In this document: positions 6,988-13,609 of the stretch, piece after piece
How the letters are laid out: each line of letters starts with the position of its first letter
Numbering within the stretch: position 1 is the first letter of the stretch
Source of the DNA: Bacteroidota bacterium
Lineage (GTDB): Bacteria; Bacteroidota; Bacteroidia; Chitinophagales; Chitinophagaceae
Assembly: GCA_026391115.1 (NCBI GenBank)
Contig: JAPLER010000002.1
Coordinates: 1-14,338 of the forward strand
DNA length: 14,338 nucleotides
Direction of reading: 5' to 3'
Notes under the pieces: generated by a model
Told to the model about the DNA's origin: nothing
The model's database searches: none
The model's input: only the letters and a program-made list of their open reading frames with translations
Position numbers and translations under genes: made by a program

Positions 6988-9330
6988 TATAATCCTCAAT
7001 TTAGCATAGTTCAACATTATTTTTCTCTCGCCATTTTTATCGAACATAATGGTGGCAATTGGATTATGTGCAGAGCCTTCAACTTTAGTGACATTGCCAA
7101 ATCCAAATTTTTGATGTTCTACTTTTTGTCCTGCTTGCAAATTGCTTGTATCACTTGCTAAAAAGTCATTTGAAGGAATATGGTTAATAGTTGTATTTCT
7201 ACTTTGTGGCACCAAATAAGCTGGCTTTTCTTTTTTGGCTGGTGCAGCCCCATATTTTCTTTCTGCTTCAATAACGTCATTGCTATTAAATCCAAAACCA
7301 CGCTGCATTCTTTGAAAAGCAGAACCTTCATTTCCAAATCCTCCCGTGTTTTTTATTCCACCACCACTATATGTTTTGTCTATTTGTGCTTCAGGCATTT
7401 CATCAATAAAACGGCTAGGTTCGTTTTGTTGCAGTTGTCCAAATCTGTATCTGGCATTGGCATAAGTAAGCCACAACCTTTGCTTGGCACGGGTTACAGC
7501 CACATAAAACAATCTGCGTTCTTCTTCTAATTCTTCACGAGTATTGATGCTCATTGCACTGGGAAACAATGTTTCTTCTACACCAACAACAAATACACAA
7601 CCAAACTCTAATCCTTTTGCTGCGTGAATGGTCATCAATTTTACCACATCATTATCTTCAGTTTCGTTATCGCTATCAGTCAATAAAGTAATTTGTTGCA
7701 AGTAGCTTCCCATTGTTTTTTCAAGCACTTCTCCATCTTCATTGCTGGGGCTTTCTGTCCATTCTTTTATAGAATTTAGTAACTCTTGCACGTTCTCGTA
7801 TCTTGCTAAACCTTCAGTCGTTTTATCGTTAAATAATTCTTTAACTAAGTTGGTATTTTTGCCCACAACAACAGCTACATCATAAGCATTTTTATCGGTT
7901 AATAAGGTTTGAAAATAGCGAATCATCATTACAAAATTCTCAATAGACTCAAGTGTTCCAGCCTTAAAGCCAAACTCCTTTGCACGTTCTATTACATTAA
8001 AAAAAGTAATGTTTAAATCATTGGCAATTACAAGGCATTTTTCAACGGTTGTTTTACCAATACCTCGCACAGGATAATTGATAATTCGTTTTAAAGCTTC
8101 TTCATCACGTGTGTTTACAATCACTCGCAAATAAGCAATCATATCTTTAATTTCCTTGCGTTGATAGAAACTTAAACCACCATAAATTCTATACTTAATC
8201 CCTTGCCTTCTCAGGCACTCTTCAAAGGCACGAGATTGAGCATTGGTTCTATATAAAATAGCAAATTCGTTATTGCGATAATGGTTGCGAAGTTTTTGTT
8301 CTTGAATGGTATCTGCAACAAATTTACCTTCTTCATTATCGGTCATTGTTCGCACCAATTTTATCTTTTCGCCATCTTCTGCATTCGTCCACAACTCCTT
8401 TGGCAACTGACCTTTATTATTGCTGATTACTTCATTAGCAACTTTCAAAATGTTAGAAGTGCTTCTGTAATTCTGCTCCAACTTCACCACTTTTACATCA
8501 TCATAATCTTTGGTAAACTGCAAGATATTTGCAATGGTTGCACCCCTAAAACTATATATACTTTGTGCATCATCGCCCACCACACAAATGTTTTCGCTAA
8601 CAGCAGCCAAAAGTTTTGTAATTTGATACTGCACCGCATTGGTATCCTGGTACTCATCTATCAATACATACTTAAACTTGTGCTGGTACTTTGCCAAAGC
8701 TTCGTTATGATACTTCAACAACTCATACATTTTAAACAATAAATCATCAAAATCCATTGCCCCGCTTTTAAAGCACCTATCGCTGTAAGCCTTGTAAATC
8801 TTAGCAATTGCTGGTCTATTCGCTCTCGCATCTTCTTGCATTAAATATTGGTCTTGTGCATATTCAGCAGCACTTATCAAAGCATTTTTTGCACTTGAAA
8901 TTCTATTACCTACAATGTTTGGTTTATAGTGTTTGTCATCCAAATCCATTTCATTGATAACAGCCTTTATCACACTTCTGCTATCATCGGTATCATAAAT
9001 AGTAAAGTTACTTGGATAGCCCAAACGACCAGCTTCGGCTCTTAAGATTCTTGCAAATACGCTGTGAAAAGTGCCTATATAAAGATTTCTTGCTTCGTTG
9101 TTGCCCAACATTCTTTCAATACGCTCCTTCATTTCAGCAGCAGCTTTGTTGGTAAAAGTCAACGCTAAAATATTAAAAGCATCTACACCTTTTGCCATAA
9201 GGTGAGCAATTCGAGTTGTAAGTACTTTGGTTTTACCACTTCCTGCTCCAGCAATAATCATTAGAGGACCATTGATATGTGTAACAGCTTCTTTTTGTGG
9301 TTCGTTCAGTCCAATTAAATAATCCTGCAT
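6982..9330 (-). CDS. pcrA: ATP-dependent 3'-5' DNA helicase, PcrA/UvrD family
   Basis: 782-residue superfamily 1A helicase acting in nucleotide excision repair, removal of recombinase from DNA and transcription-repair conflicts. All motifs are present: Q-motif LNEPQKEAV (8-16), Walker A AGAGSGKT (27-34), TFTNKAA (58-64), Walker B DEYQDT (225-230), motif III GDDAQSIYSFRG (252-263), LEQNYRS (284-290), TIHAAKGLEF and VAVTRAKQRLW. The last 50 residues (733-782, with KVEHQKFGFGNV) match the C-terminal Tudor-like module by which PcrA/UvrD bind RNA polymerase; it favours PcrA/UvrD over Rep. The region between core and module (about 640-730) is Gly/Asn-rich and probably flexible. The start chosen is the Met directly before the Q-motif. 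It follows argH by 86 bases on the same strand, so read-through is possible. Confidence 0.95.
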   Translation of the reverse strand: MQDYLIGLNEPQKEAVTHINGPLMIIAGAGSGKTKVLTTRIAHLMAKGVDAFNILALTFTNKAAAEMKERIERMLGNNEARNLYIGTFHSVFARILRAEAGRLGYPSNFTIYDTDDSRSVIKAVINEMDLDDKHYKPNIVGNRISSAKNALISAAEYAQDQYLMQEDARANRPAIAKIYKAYSDRCFKSGAMDFDDLLFKMYELLKYHNEALAKYQHKFKYVLIDEYQDTNAVQYQITKLLAAVSENICVVGDDAQSIYSFRGATIANILQFTKDYDDVKVVKLEQNYRSTSNILKVANEVISNNKGQLPKELWTNAEDGEKIKLVRTMTDNEEGKFVADTIQEQKLRNHYRNNEFAILYRTNAQSRAFEECLRRQGIKYRIYGGLSFYQRKEIKDMIAYLRVIVNTRDEEALKRIINYPVRGIGKTTVEKCLVIANDLNITFFNVIERAKEFGFKAGTLESIENFVMMIRYFQTLLTDKNAYDVAVVVGKNTNLVKELFNDKTTEGLARYENVQELLNSIKEWTESPSNEDGEVLEKTMGSYLQQITLLTDSDNETEDNDVVKLMTIHAAKGLEFGCVFVVGVEETLFPSAMSINTREELEEERRLFYVAVTRAKQRLWLTYANARYRFGQLQQNEPSRFIDEMPEAQIDKTYSGGGIKNTGGFGNEGSAFQRMQRGFGFNSNDVIEAERKYGAAPAKKEKPAYLVPQSRNTTINHIPSNDFLASDTSNLQAGQKVEHQKFGFGNVTKVEGSAHNPIATIMFDKNGERKIMLNYAKLRIIE

Positions 9331-9416
9331 AAGGCTTGCAAGATAAGGCAGAGGAAAATTGATTAATTTATTTGTTAATTAGTTTATTGCTAATGAAAGC
9401 ATACTTAAATCTTAAC

Positions 9417-10760
9417 CTATAGTAAGGAAATTAATTTTTCAATAGCATTATCGATTTTATTGAAGTTAAAACTAGCCAATACTGCATTCATTTCAGCAAC
9501 AATATGTTCATTGCACAAATTACCAATACTTCCCTCGTGTGTATATTGTGCATTTATTGCATTGGGTTCAAATGTGTTATTTTGGATTTGCCCTCCAACT
9601 GTTTTATAAGCATCTCTAAAACTTGCACCTTCTAATACCAATTGATTTACTGCCTCTACACTAAACAGATATTTATATTTAGTATCGTTTAAAATATTTT
9701 CTTCTACTTTAATATGTGCTATAGCATAATTAGCAATATCTATACAATCATTTAAATCTTTAAATGCAGGCATAAAACTTTCTTTTATCAACTGCATATC
9801 TCTATGGTAGCCACAACTTAAATTACCAGTAATTAAAGCAATTTCATTTGGCAAAGCAGTTAACTTGTTTGCTTTAGCTCTGATTAGTTCAAACACATCT
9901 GGATTTTTTTTGTGAGGCATAATGCTACTGCCTGTTGTAAGTTCATCAGGAAAACTAATAAAACCAAAATTTTGATTAATAAATAAGCAAATATCCTGAC
10001 TCATTTTACCTAAAGTAGCACCAATATTTGCCATTGCTTGTGCTACAATTTTTTCCGTTTTTCCACGTCCCATTTGTGCATATACCACATTATAATTCAT
10101 AACATCAAAACCCAAAAACTCTGTTGTCATTGTTCTATTTAAAGGAAAACTTGAACCATAACCTGCAGCACTACCCAAAGGATTTTTATTAGCTATTGTA
10201 AATGCAGCTTGCATAGTAACTAAATCGTCCACCAAACTTTCTGCATAAGCACCAAACCATAAACCAAAACTGCTTGGCATTGCAATTTGATAATGTGTGT
10301 AGCCTGGCATTAACACATCTTTATGTTTATTGCTTAATTCAATTAAAGTATCAAACAAAGATTTTGTAGCTTCTACTGTTTGCTTTATTTGACTACGAAT
10401 AAATAATTTTAAATCTAAAAGCACTTGATCATTTCTACTGCGACCACTATGTACTTTTTTACCAACATCGCCCAAACGCTTTGTTAACAATAGTTCTACC
10501 TGGCTATGTACATCTTCTATACCATCTTCTATGATAAAATTATCGTGCTTTACATCGTGCAAAATTTCTAATAAACCACTTGTCAATTGTTGCAATTCAT
10601 CTTTGGTCAACAAGTTAATTGTCTCAAGCATTTTAGCATGTGCAATGCTCCCAATAACATCGTGTTCTGCAAGCATTAGATCCATTTCTCTGTCTTTACC
10701 TACAGTAAATTTTTCAATTGCTTGATTTACATTGTATTCTTGTTTTTGCCAAAGTTTCAT
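9417..10760 (-). CDS. argH: Argininosuccinate lyase
   Basis: Last enzyme of arginine synthesis: it splits argininosuccinate into arginine and fumarate in the cytoplasm as a homotetramer. 447 residues, close to the usual 440-465. Family motifs are visible: HSGRSRNDQV (104-113), GYTHYQ with the catalytic-region His (153-158), and the lyase signature GSSIMPHKKNPD (277-288) carrying the catalytic serine loop. The N-terminus (KLWQKQEYNVNQAIEKFTVG) keeps the L-W but lacks the GGRF of the E. coli enzyme, a variant I associate with Bacteroidota. No other arg gene is in the window, so argH is detached from the rest of the pathway here. It follows the amidohydrolase by 62 bases on the same strand and may depend on the same leader. 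Confidence 0.96.
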   Translation of the reverse strand: MKLWQKQEYNVNQAIEKFTVGKDREMDLMLAEHDVIGSIAHAKMLETINLLTKDELQQLTSGLLEILHDVKHDNFIIEDGIEDVHSQVELLLTKRLGDVGKKVHSGRSRNDQVLLDLKLFIRSQIKQTVEATKSLFDTLIELSNKHKDVLMPGYTHYQIAMPSSFGLWFGAYAESLVDDLVTMQAAFTIANKNPLGSAAGYGSSFPLNRTMTTEFLGFDVMNYNVVYAQMGRGKTEKIVAQAMANIGATLGKMSQDICLFINQNFGFISFPDELTTGSSIMPHKKNPDVFELIRAKANKLTALPNEIALITGNLSCGYHRDMQLIKESFMPAFKDLNDCIDIANYAIAHIKVEENILNDTKYKYLFSVEAVNQLVLEGASFRDAYKTVGGQIQNNTFEPNAINAQYTHEGSIGNLCNEHIVAEMNAVLASFNFNKIDNAIEKLISLL

Positions 10761-10822
10761 ACAGTGAATATTAATTATTGATTATTAGTTATAGATTTCA
10801 TTATAAAGTTTTTGGTATTGAT

Positions 10823-11779
10823 TTATTGAATTCCTAATACCAATTTGCCATTTACTGTAGCTATTTCAGCTAAGGCTTCTATATCATATAGTTTACAAGC
10901 TTCTAAAACCAGTTTCATTTCTGTCCACATATCACCATCACCAAAGGGTTTATATACATCAGCAATATTATCTGTGCCAATAGCAACCTTTATTCCATAA
11001 GGTAGAATTTCATCAATAGGTGTAATAGCATTGTGACTTGGTGCCAAACGTTCGGTTCTTGGGTGATCAATCCAAGCAATAGGACAGCTAATCACCATCA
11101 TTTCTGCTTCTTTCATTAGGCTGTAAATCTGTTCGCGTTTTTCTTTTTTATGTGCAGCAACGCTGATACAATGTATAGCAGCTACACGCCCTTGCATATT
11201 GTGTTCTATTGTTTTTTGTGCAAGAAACTCTGTTTCACTTTCTTCATCTGTATTAAACTGGTCAACATGCACATGCACCATTTTATTCATTCGTTTTGCA
11301 GTAGTCATTAAAACATCTAAATGTTCGCCTTCTCTACCAGCATCTTTAGCAGGTAATCCACCTATGATATCTACAAACTCAGCACCCATATCAAACCAAT
11401 ATTTGGCATCTTTATCAAGTACTCCCTTTAAAGTCTGGTTCATAAATTTGAACTGAATATCCTTATAAGTTTCTCTCAATTTTTGAGCAGCTTTTATACT
11501 TTTGTCTTCAATTGCTTCATCAACATCAATAAAAGTTCCCACAGCTTTTACACCTTGTGCAATCATTAATTCTGTTGCTTTTGCCATCCTTTCATACACT
11601 TGTTCTACACTGCTAGTACGTTTCAAATTATCTACTATACTCCATTTTTCTTTAAGTGGCGAATACACTTGTTTAAAAGTTGTTTCGTCTAAAGAATAAG
11701 CCCTGTCAAAATGAGCATGAGTATTTACCCAACCACCTTTTTCTAAAATTTTTGCCTGCAAAATTTGTTTAACATTCAT
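10823..11779 (-). CDS. Amidohydrolase, cytosine-deaminase-like, function unknown
   Basis: 318-residue metal-dependent hydrolase of the amidohydrolase superfamily. Recognisable pieces are HAHFDRA (H21, H23), VHVHVDQF (H171), AIHCIS (H203), and D270 in AIGTDNIADVYKPFG, a layout like E. coli CodA (H61, H63, H214, H246, D313). Differences matter: the CodA catalytic Glu217 position appears to be Gln174 and Asp314 appears to be Asn271, so cytosine deamination is doubtful. CodA has about 427 residues. This protein starts right at the HxH strand and stops after the metal Asp, so the beta-sandwich built from both ends of the chain is missing. The substrate is unknown; a deaminase or amidase on a ring or guanidino compound is possible. 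No earlier in-frame Met fits and the next is at residue 65. The start codon sits directly behind a terminator-like hairpin. Confidence 0.85.
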   Translation of the reverse strand: MNVKQILQAKILEKGGWVNTHAHFDRAYSLDETTFKQVYSPLKEKWSIVDNLKRTSSVEQVYERMAKATELMIAQGVKAVGTFIDVDEAIEDKSIKAAQKLRETYKDIQFKFMNQTLKGVLDKDAKYWFDMGAEFVDIIGGLPAKDAGREGEHLDVLMTTAKRMNKMVHVHVDQFNTDEESETEFLAQKTIEHNMQGRVAAIHCISVAAHKKEKREQIYSLMKEAEMMVISCPIAWIDHPRTERLAPSHNAITPIDEILPYGIKVAIGTDNIADVYKPFGDGDMWTEMKLVLEACKLYDIEALAEIATVNGKLVLGIQ

Positions 11780-11794
11780 AAAAAAACATAAAAA

Positions 11795-11821
11795 AAGAGG
11801 CTTTCATATTGAAAGCCTCTT
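11795..11821 (-). terminator. Intrinsic terminator directly upstream of the amidohydrolase start codon
   Basis: AAGAGGCTTTC (11795-11805) and GAAAGCCTCTT (11811-11821) form a perfect 11-bp stem with a 5-base loop. Read on the minus strand the stem runs into a T-rich tract (11781-11794, nearly all T), a textbook intrinsic terminator. On the plus strand the following bases are A-rich, so it works leftward only. The tract ends 1-2 bases before the amidohydrolase start codon, so transcripts coming from upstream must read through it to express that gene. Confidence 0.8.
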
Positions 11822-11951
11822 ATAAATAAATAAAATAATTTTTTGATACAAATAGCAACGAATGAACCAATCTAATATTTGACGAAATAGAATTCAATCG
11901 CAGGGATTGATTATTCTTATACCTCACTGTAGTACTTATGATTTGTTGCAT
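11820..11951 (-). CDS. Putative 43-residue leader peptide ahead of the terminator
   Basis: Minus-strand ORF beginning MQQIISTTVRYKNNQSLRLN and ending FVSKNYFIYL. Its TAA (11822-11820) overlaps the base of the terminator stem. It has 7 Ser, 6 Leu and 3 Arg (codons AGG, CGA, AGA), no membrane segment of normal length and no recognised family. There is no Shine-Dalgarno sequence, which is normal for Bacteroidota. Support for translation is positional only: it fills the space before the terminator, and a ribosome reaching its stop codon would cover one arm of the stem, a typical attenuator geometry. A 43-codon ORF can occur by chance in AT-rich DNA. No clear promoter for it was found; the nearest -7-like match (11988-11981) has no -33 partner. 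Confidence 0.35.
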   Translation of the reverse strand: MQQIISTTVRYKNNQSLRLNSISSNIRLVHSLLFVSKNYFIYL

Positions 11952-12113
11952 TAAGTGCAAAAGAAGGATTTTTTTATTTTCAAAATAACTAAAGTTTGAA
12001 ATGTGAATAAATTAGTTTAAAACAGTATTATATCTTTATGTTTTATGGCAATTTTATTTGGGCAGGCTAAATATTTACTAGAAGTATCTACAATATTTAG
12101 GTTTTAAGGTTTT
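11822..12113. other. Intergenic region between the amidohydrolase leader and the arsR promoter
   Basis: Divergent region of about 400 bases in all (11780-12182). Its left third holds the terminator and the putative leader ORF, which contains a 6-bp inverted repeat TCAATC/GATTGA (11894-11899 and 11905-11910). Bases ~11960-12060 are AT-rich with no gene, tRNA or recognisable riboswitch. From 12068 the arsR regulatory palindromes begin (TAAATATTTA at 12068-12077). Confidence 0.6.
12072..12081 (+). repeat. Upstream copy of the arsR half-site TATTTACTAG
   Basis: TATTTACTAG at 12072-12081 recurs exactly at 12114-12123, 42 bases (about four helical turns) downstream, and in inverted form at 12141-12150. 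Three copies of a 10-mer within 80 bases immediately before arsR suggest a protein-binding site. Confidence 0.5.
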
Positions 12114-12150
12114 TATTTACTAGCGAAAAATATATTTTTGCTAGTAAATA
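12114..12150. promoter_or_regulatory. Interrupted palindrome over the arsR -33 box, candidate ArsR operator
   Basis: TATTTACTAGC (12114-12124) and GCTAGTAAATA (12140-12150) are perfect 11-bp inverted repeats. The sequence between them is itself a palindrome, AAAAATATATTTTT (12126-12139), offset by a single G. The TTTG -33 box (12137-12140) lies inside, so a bound dimer would block RNA polymerase. ArsR/SmtB repressors usually bind such AT-rich dyads in their own promoter; that ArsR binds this one is inference. As RNA it could also fold into a hairpin, but it lies upstream of the expected transcription start. Confidence 0.6.
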
Positions 12151-12166
12151 TTACATCGTAATATTG
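12137..12166 (+). promoter_or_regulatory. Predicted arsR-operon promoter
   Basis: TTTG (12137-12140), 18 bases, then TAATATTG (12159-12166), which matches the Bacteroidota TAnnTTTG element at all but one position. The spacing is identical to the promoter at 3277-3306. The expected start of transcription is a few bases before the arsR ATG at 12183. Confidence 0.55.
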
Positions 12167-12174
12167 CAATATTA
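12159..12174. promoter_or_regulatory. Perfect 16-bp palindrome over the arsR -7 box
   Basis: TAATATTGCAATATTA reads the same on both strands. Its left half is the predicted -7 element and its right half reaches to within 8 bases of the start codon. This is a second strong candidate for the ArsR operator, separate from the larger dyad upstream. Confidence 0.55.
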
Positions 12175-12182
12175 AATTAATT

Positions 12183-12515
12183 ATGGGAGCATCAAAAACA
12201 GATCATTTTACAGATAAACAAAATGAAATTGCAATACTAGCAAAAGCATTGGGGCATCCTGCACGCATTGCTATTATTGAATATTTGTTAAAAGTTAATA
12301 CTTGTATTTGTGGAGATATTGTAAATGAACTGCCATTAGCTCAACCTACAGTTTCGCAGCATCTTAAAGAATTAAAAAATGCAGGACTTATAAAAGGTGA
12401 GATTGAAGGCAATGCTATTTGCTATTGTGTAGACGAAAAAACATTTCAGAAATTAGAACTATATTTTAATAAACTTACTACTAAAATTCTAAAGAAAAAA
12501 ACAAATTGCTGTTAA
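12183..12515 (+). CDS. arsR: ArsR/SmtB-family arsenite-responsive repressor
   Basis: 110-residue winged-helix repressor that releases DNA when As(III) or Sb(III) binds. The fold is clear: ALGHPARIAIIEYL (22-35), the sensor/helix TCICGDIVNELPLAQ (40-54), recognition helix PTVSQHLKELKNAGLIKG (55-72) and the wing GEIEGNAICYCV (72-83). Cys41 and Cys43 match the first two arsenite thiolates of E. coli ArsR (C32, C34), but the third (C37) is Ile46 here. Other Cys are at 80, 82, 109 and 110, so the adjacent C-terminal pair could supply the missing ligand. The first gene of the rightward ars cluster, it sits behind palindromes that suggest autorepression. The next gene starts 16 bases downstream. Confidence 0.92.
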   Translation: MGASKTDHFTDKQNEIAILAKALGHPARIAIIEYLLKVNTCICGDIVNELPLAQPTVSQHLKELKNAGLIKGEIEGNAICYCVDEKTFQKLELYFNKLTTKILKKKTNCC

Positions 12516-12531
12516 CCTAAAATTTAATATT

Positions 12532-12984
12532 ATGACATTAGAGCAAATTAAAAAACAATTACCGAACATAACTTCTCTAAACTTTAAATTACAAACAGGC
12601 GAATATGTACCAAATCATTTTCATATTACCGAGGTTGGCTTAATTAATAAACATTTTATTGATTGTGGTGGTGTAATTAGAAAAGAAAGAGTGGTGAATT
12701 TTCAACTATGGAGTTCAACAGACACAGACCATAGATTAAAACCTCAAAAGCTACTCAATATAATAAATCTTGCTCAGGAAAAATTGGGATTGATTGATGG
12801 TGAAATTGAAGTGGAGTATCAAAGCAATACAATAGGAAAATATAGACTAGAATTTGATGGTATAGACTTTACATTGCTTAATATGCAAACAGCTTGCTTG
12901 GCATCTGACGCTTGTGGTGTAAATGAAATGAAACCATTATCTACATTACAAAAATGCTGCTCTACAGAAAGTAATTGTTGTTAA
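12532..12984 (+). CDS. DUF6428-like protein with Cys-rich tail, ars cluster
   Basis: 150 residues, soluble, no signal peptide. It resembles the DUF6428 proteins found next to arsR and arsC in Bacteroidota (family number from memory). The body contains HFHITEVGLI (29-38) and DCGGVIRKERVVNFQLW (44-60), a mixed alpha/beta pattern with His residues. The tail is striking: six Cys in the last 29 residues (122, 128, 142, 143, 149, 150), in ACLASDAC and then CC-x5-CC at the very end. The function is unknown. Arsenite buffering, handing arsenite to an exporter, or delivery to ArsR are plausible but untested. It starts 16 bases after arsR and ends 4 bases before the GNAT gene, so it is clearly in the operon. 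Confidence 0.82.
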   Translation: MTLEQIKKQLPNITSLNFKLQTGEYVPNHFHITEVGLINKHFIDCGGVIRKERVVNFQLWSSTDTDHRLKPQKLLNIINLAQEKLGLIDGEIEVEYQSNTIGKYRLEFDGIDFTLLNMQTACLASDACGVNEMKPLSTLQKCCSTESNCC

Positions 12985-12988
12985 ACCA

Positions 12989-13477
12989 ATGAAGATAATT
13001 GATATCCAAGAAAAGCATTATCCCTCAATTTCTAATATTTATTTAGAGGGCATTTCAACTGGCAATGCTACATTTCAAACCACAGCACCAAGTTGGGAAG
13101 AATGGCATCAAACACATTTACAGCATAGTCGTTTTGTTGTCATTGTTAATAATGAAATAGCAGGCTGGGCTGCACTTTCAGCAGTTAGTAGTCGTTGTGT
13201 GTATGCAGGAGTTGCAGAAGTGAGCATATACATTGGTGAGCAGTTTAGAAGTCAAAATATTGGTTATAATTTGTTATTACATTTAATAAAAAGTAGTGAA
13301 GAGAATGGGTTTTGGACTTTACAATCTGGTATCTTCTCAGAAAACCTTGCTAGCATTAAACTTCATAAAAAATGTGATTTTAGAATGATTGGTTGTAGAG
13401 AAAAAATTGGAAAATTAAATGGAGTTTGGAAGGACAATGTAATAATGGAAAGAAGAAGCAAAACAATAGGAATATGA
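12989..13477 (+). CDS. GNAT N-acetyltransferase, ArsN/phosphinothricin-acetyltransferase-like
   Basis: 162-residue cytoplasmic acetyl-CoA-dependent N-acetyltransferase. It follows the phosphinothricin acetyltransferase plan: substrate-side segment EGISTGNATFQ (20-30), Glu77 in VAEVSIYI, the CoA pyrophosphate loop RSQNIG (87-92), and SENLASIKLHKKCDFRMIG (117-135), then a PAT-like end GVWKDNVIMERR (145-156). The CoA loop has Asn where the first Gly of R/QxxGxG/A is usual. In ars clusters this group is named ArsN; ArsN1 acetylates the amino group of arsinothricin, an arsenic-containing glutamate analogue. Position between the DUF6428-like gene (4-base gap) and arsC supports ArsN, but phosphinothricin or methionine sulfoximine could also be substrates. 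Its TGA overlaps the next ATG (ATGA at 13474-13477). Confidence 0.85.
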   Translation: MKIIDIQEKHYPSISNIYLEGISTGNATFQTTAPSWEEWHQTHLQHSRFVVIVNNEIAGWAALSAVSSRCVYAGVAEVSIYIGEQFRSQNIGYNLLLHLIKSSEENGFWTLQSGIFSENLASIKLHKKCDFRMIGCREKIGKLNGVWKDNVIMERRSKTIGI

Positions 13478-13599
13478 AATTATTTATTCAAAAAAACAAA
13501 AAAAGAATTGTTATTACACTAGGCATTATTGCATTAAATATTGCTTATGGCTTTGATGCTCGTTTTACAATCATTAATCTACTTTGGTTATTATTTTAA
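13474..13599 (+). CDS. Small membrane protein, 41 residues, translationally coupled to the GNAT gene
   Basis: Easily missed short gene whose ATG overlaps the GNAT stop codon in the classic ATGA arrangement. It begins MKLFIQKNKKRIVITLGIIA and ends INLLWLLF. The N-terminus is basic (six Lys/Arg in the first 11), then comes one hydrophobic helix (about 12-26), a short polar turn GFDAR, and a second hydrophobic stretch (31-41) that is short for a full helix. The basic end should stay in the cytoplasm. I recognise no named family. It ends 10 bases before arsC. Coupling, tight spacing and the clean positive-then-hydrophobic pattern support a real product; a role alongside an arsenite exporter or as a small regulatory peptide is guesswork. 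Confidence 0.65.
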   Translation: MKLFIQKNKKRIVITLGIIALNIAYGFDARFTIINLLWLLF

Positions 13600-13609
13600 A
13601 AAAATACAA

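Noticed and set aside
8281..8742. 153-codon plus-strand ORF inside the helicase gene
   Set aside because: Antisense to conserved helicase motifs, composition dominated by Phe, Ile and Cys, no promoter and no recognisable domain: a shadow ORF.
11894..11910. Small inverted repeat TCAATC/GATTGA inside the putative leader ORF
   Set aside because: Only 6 bp with a 5-base loop and no alternative pairing with the terminator arms that I could find, so I do not call it an antiterminator.
11960..12060. Possible tRNA, riboswitch or CRISPR in the arsR upstream gap
   Set aside because: No cloverleaf, no TTC-loop signature, no repeated spacers and no conserved riboswitch core seen.
13541..13609. Upstream extension of arsC by 23 hydrophobic residues
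   Set aside because: It is the out-of-frame shadow of the 41-residue gene at 13474-13599. Trx-type ArsC proteins start a few residues before the P-loop, as the Met at 13610 does.
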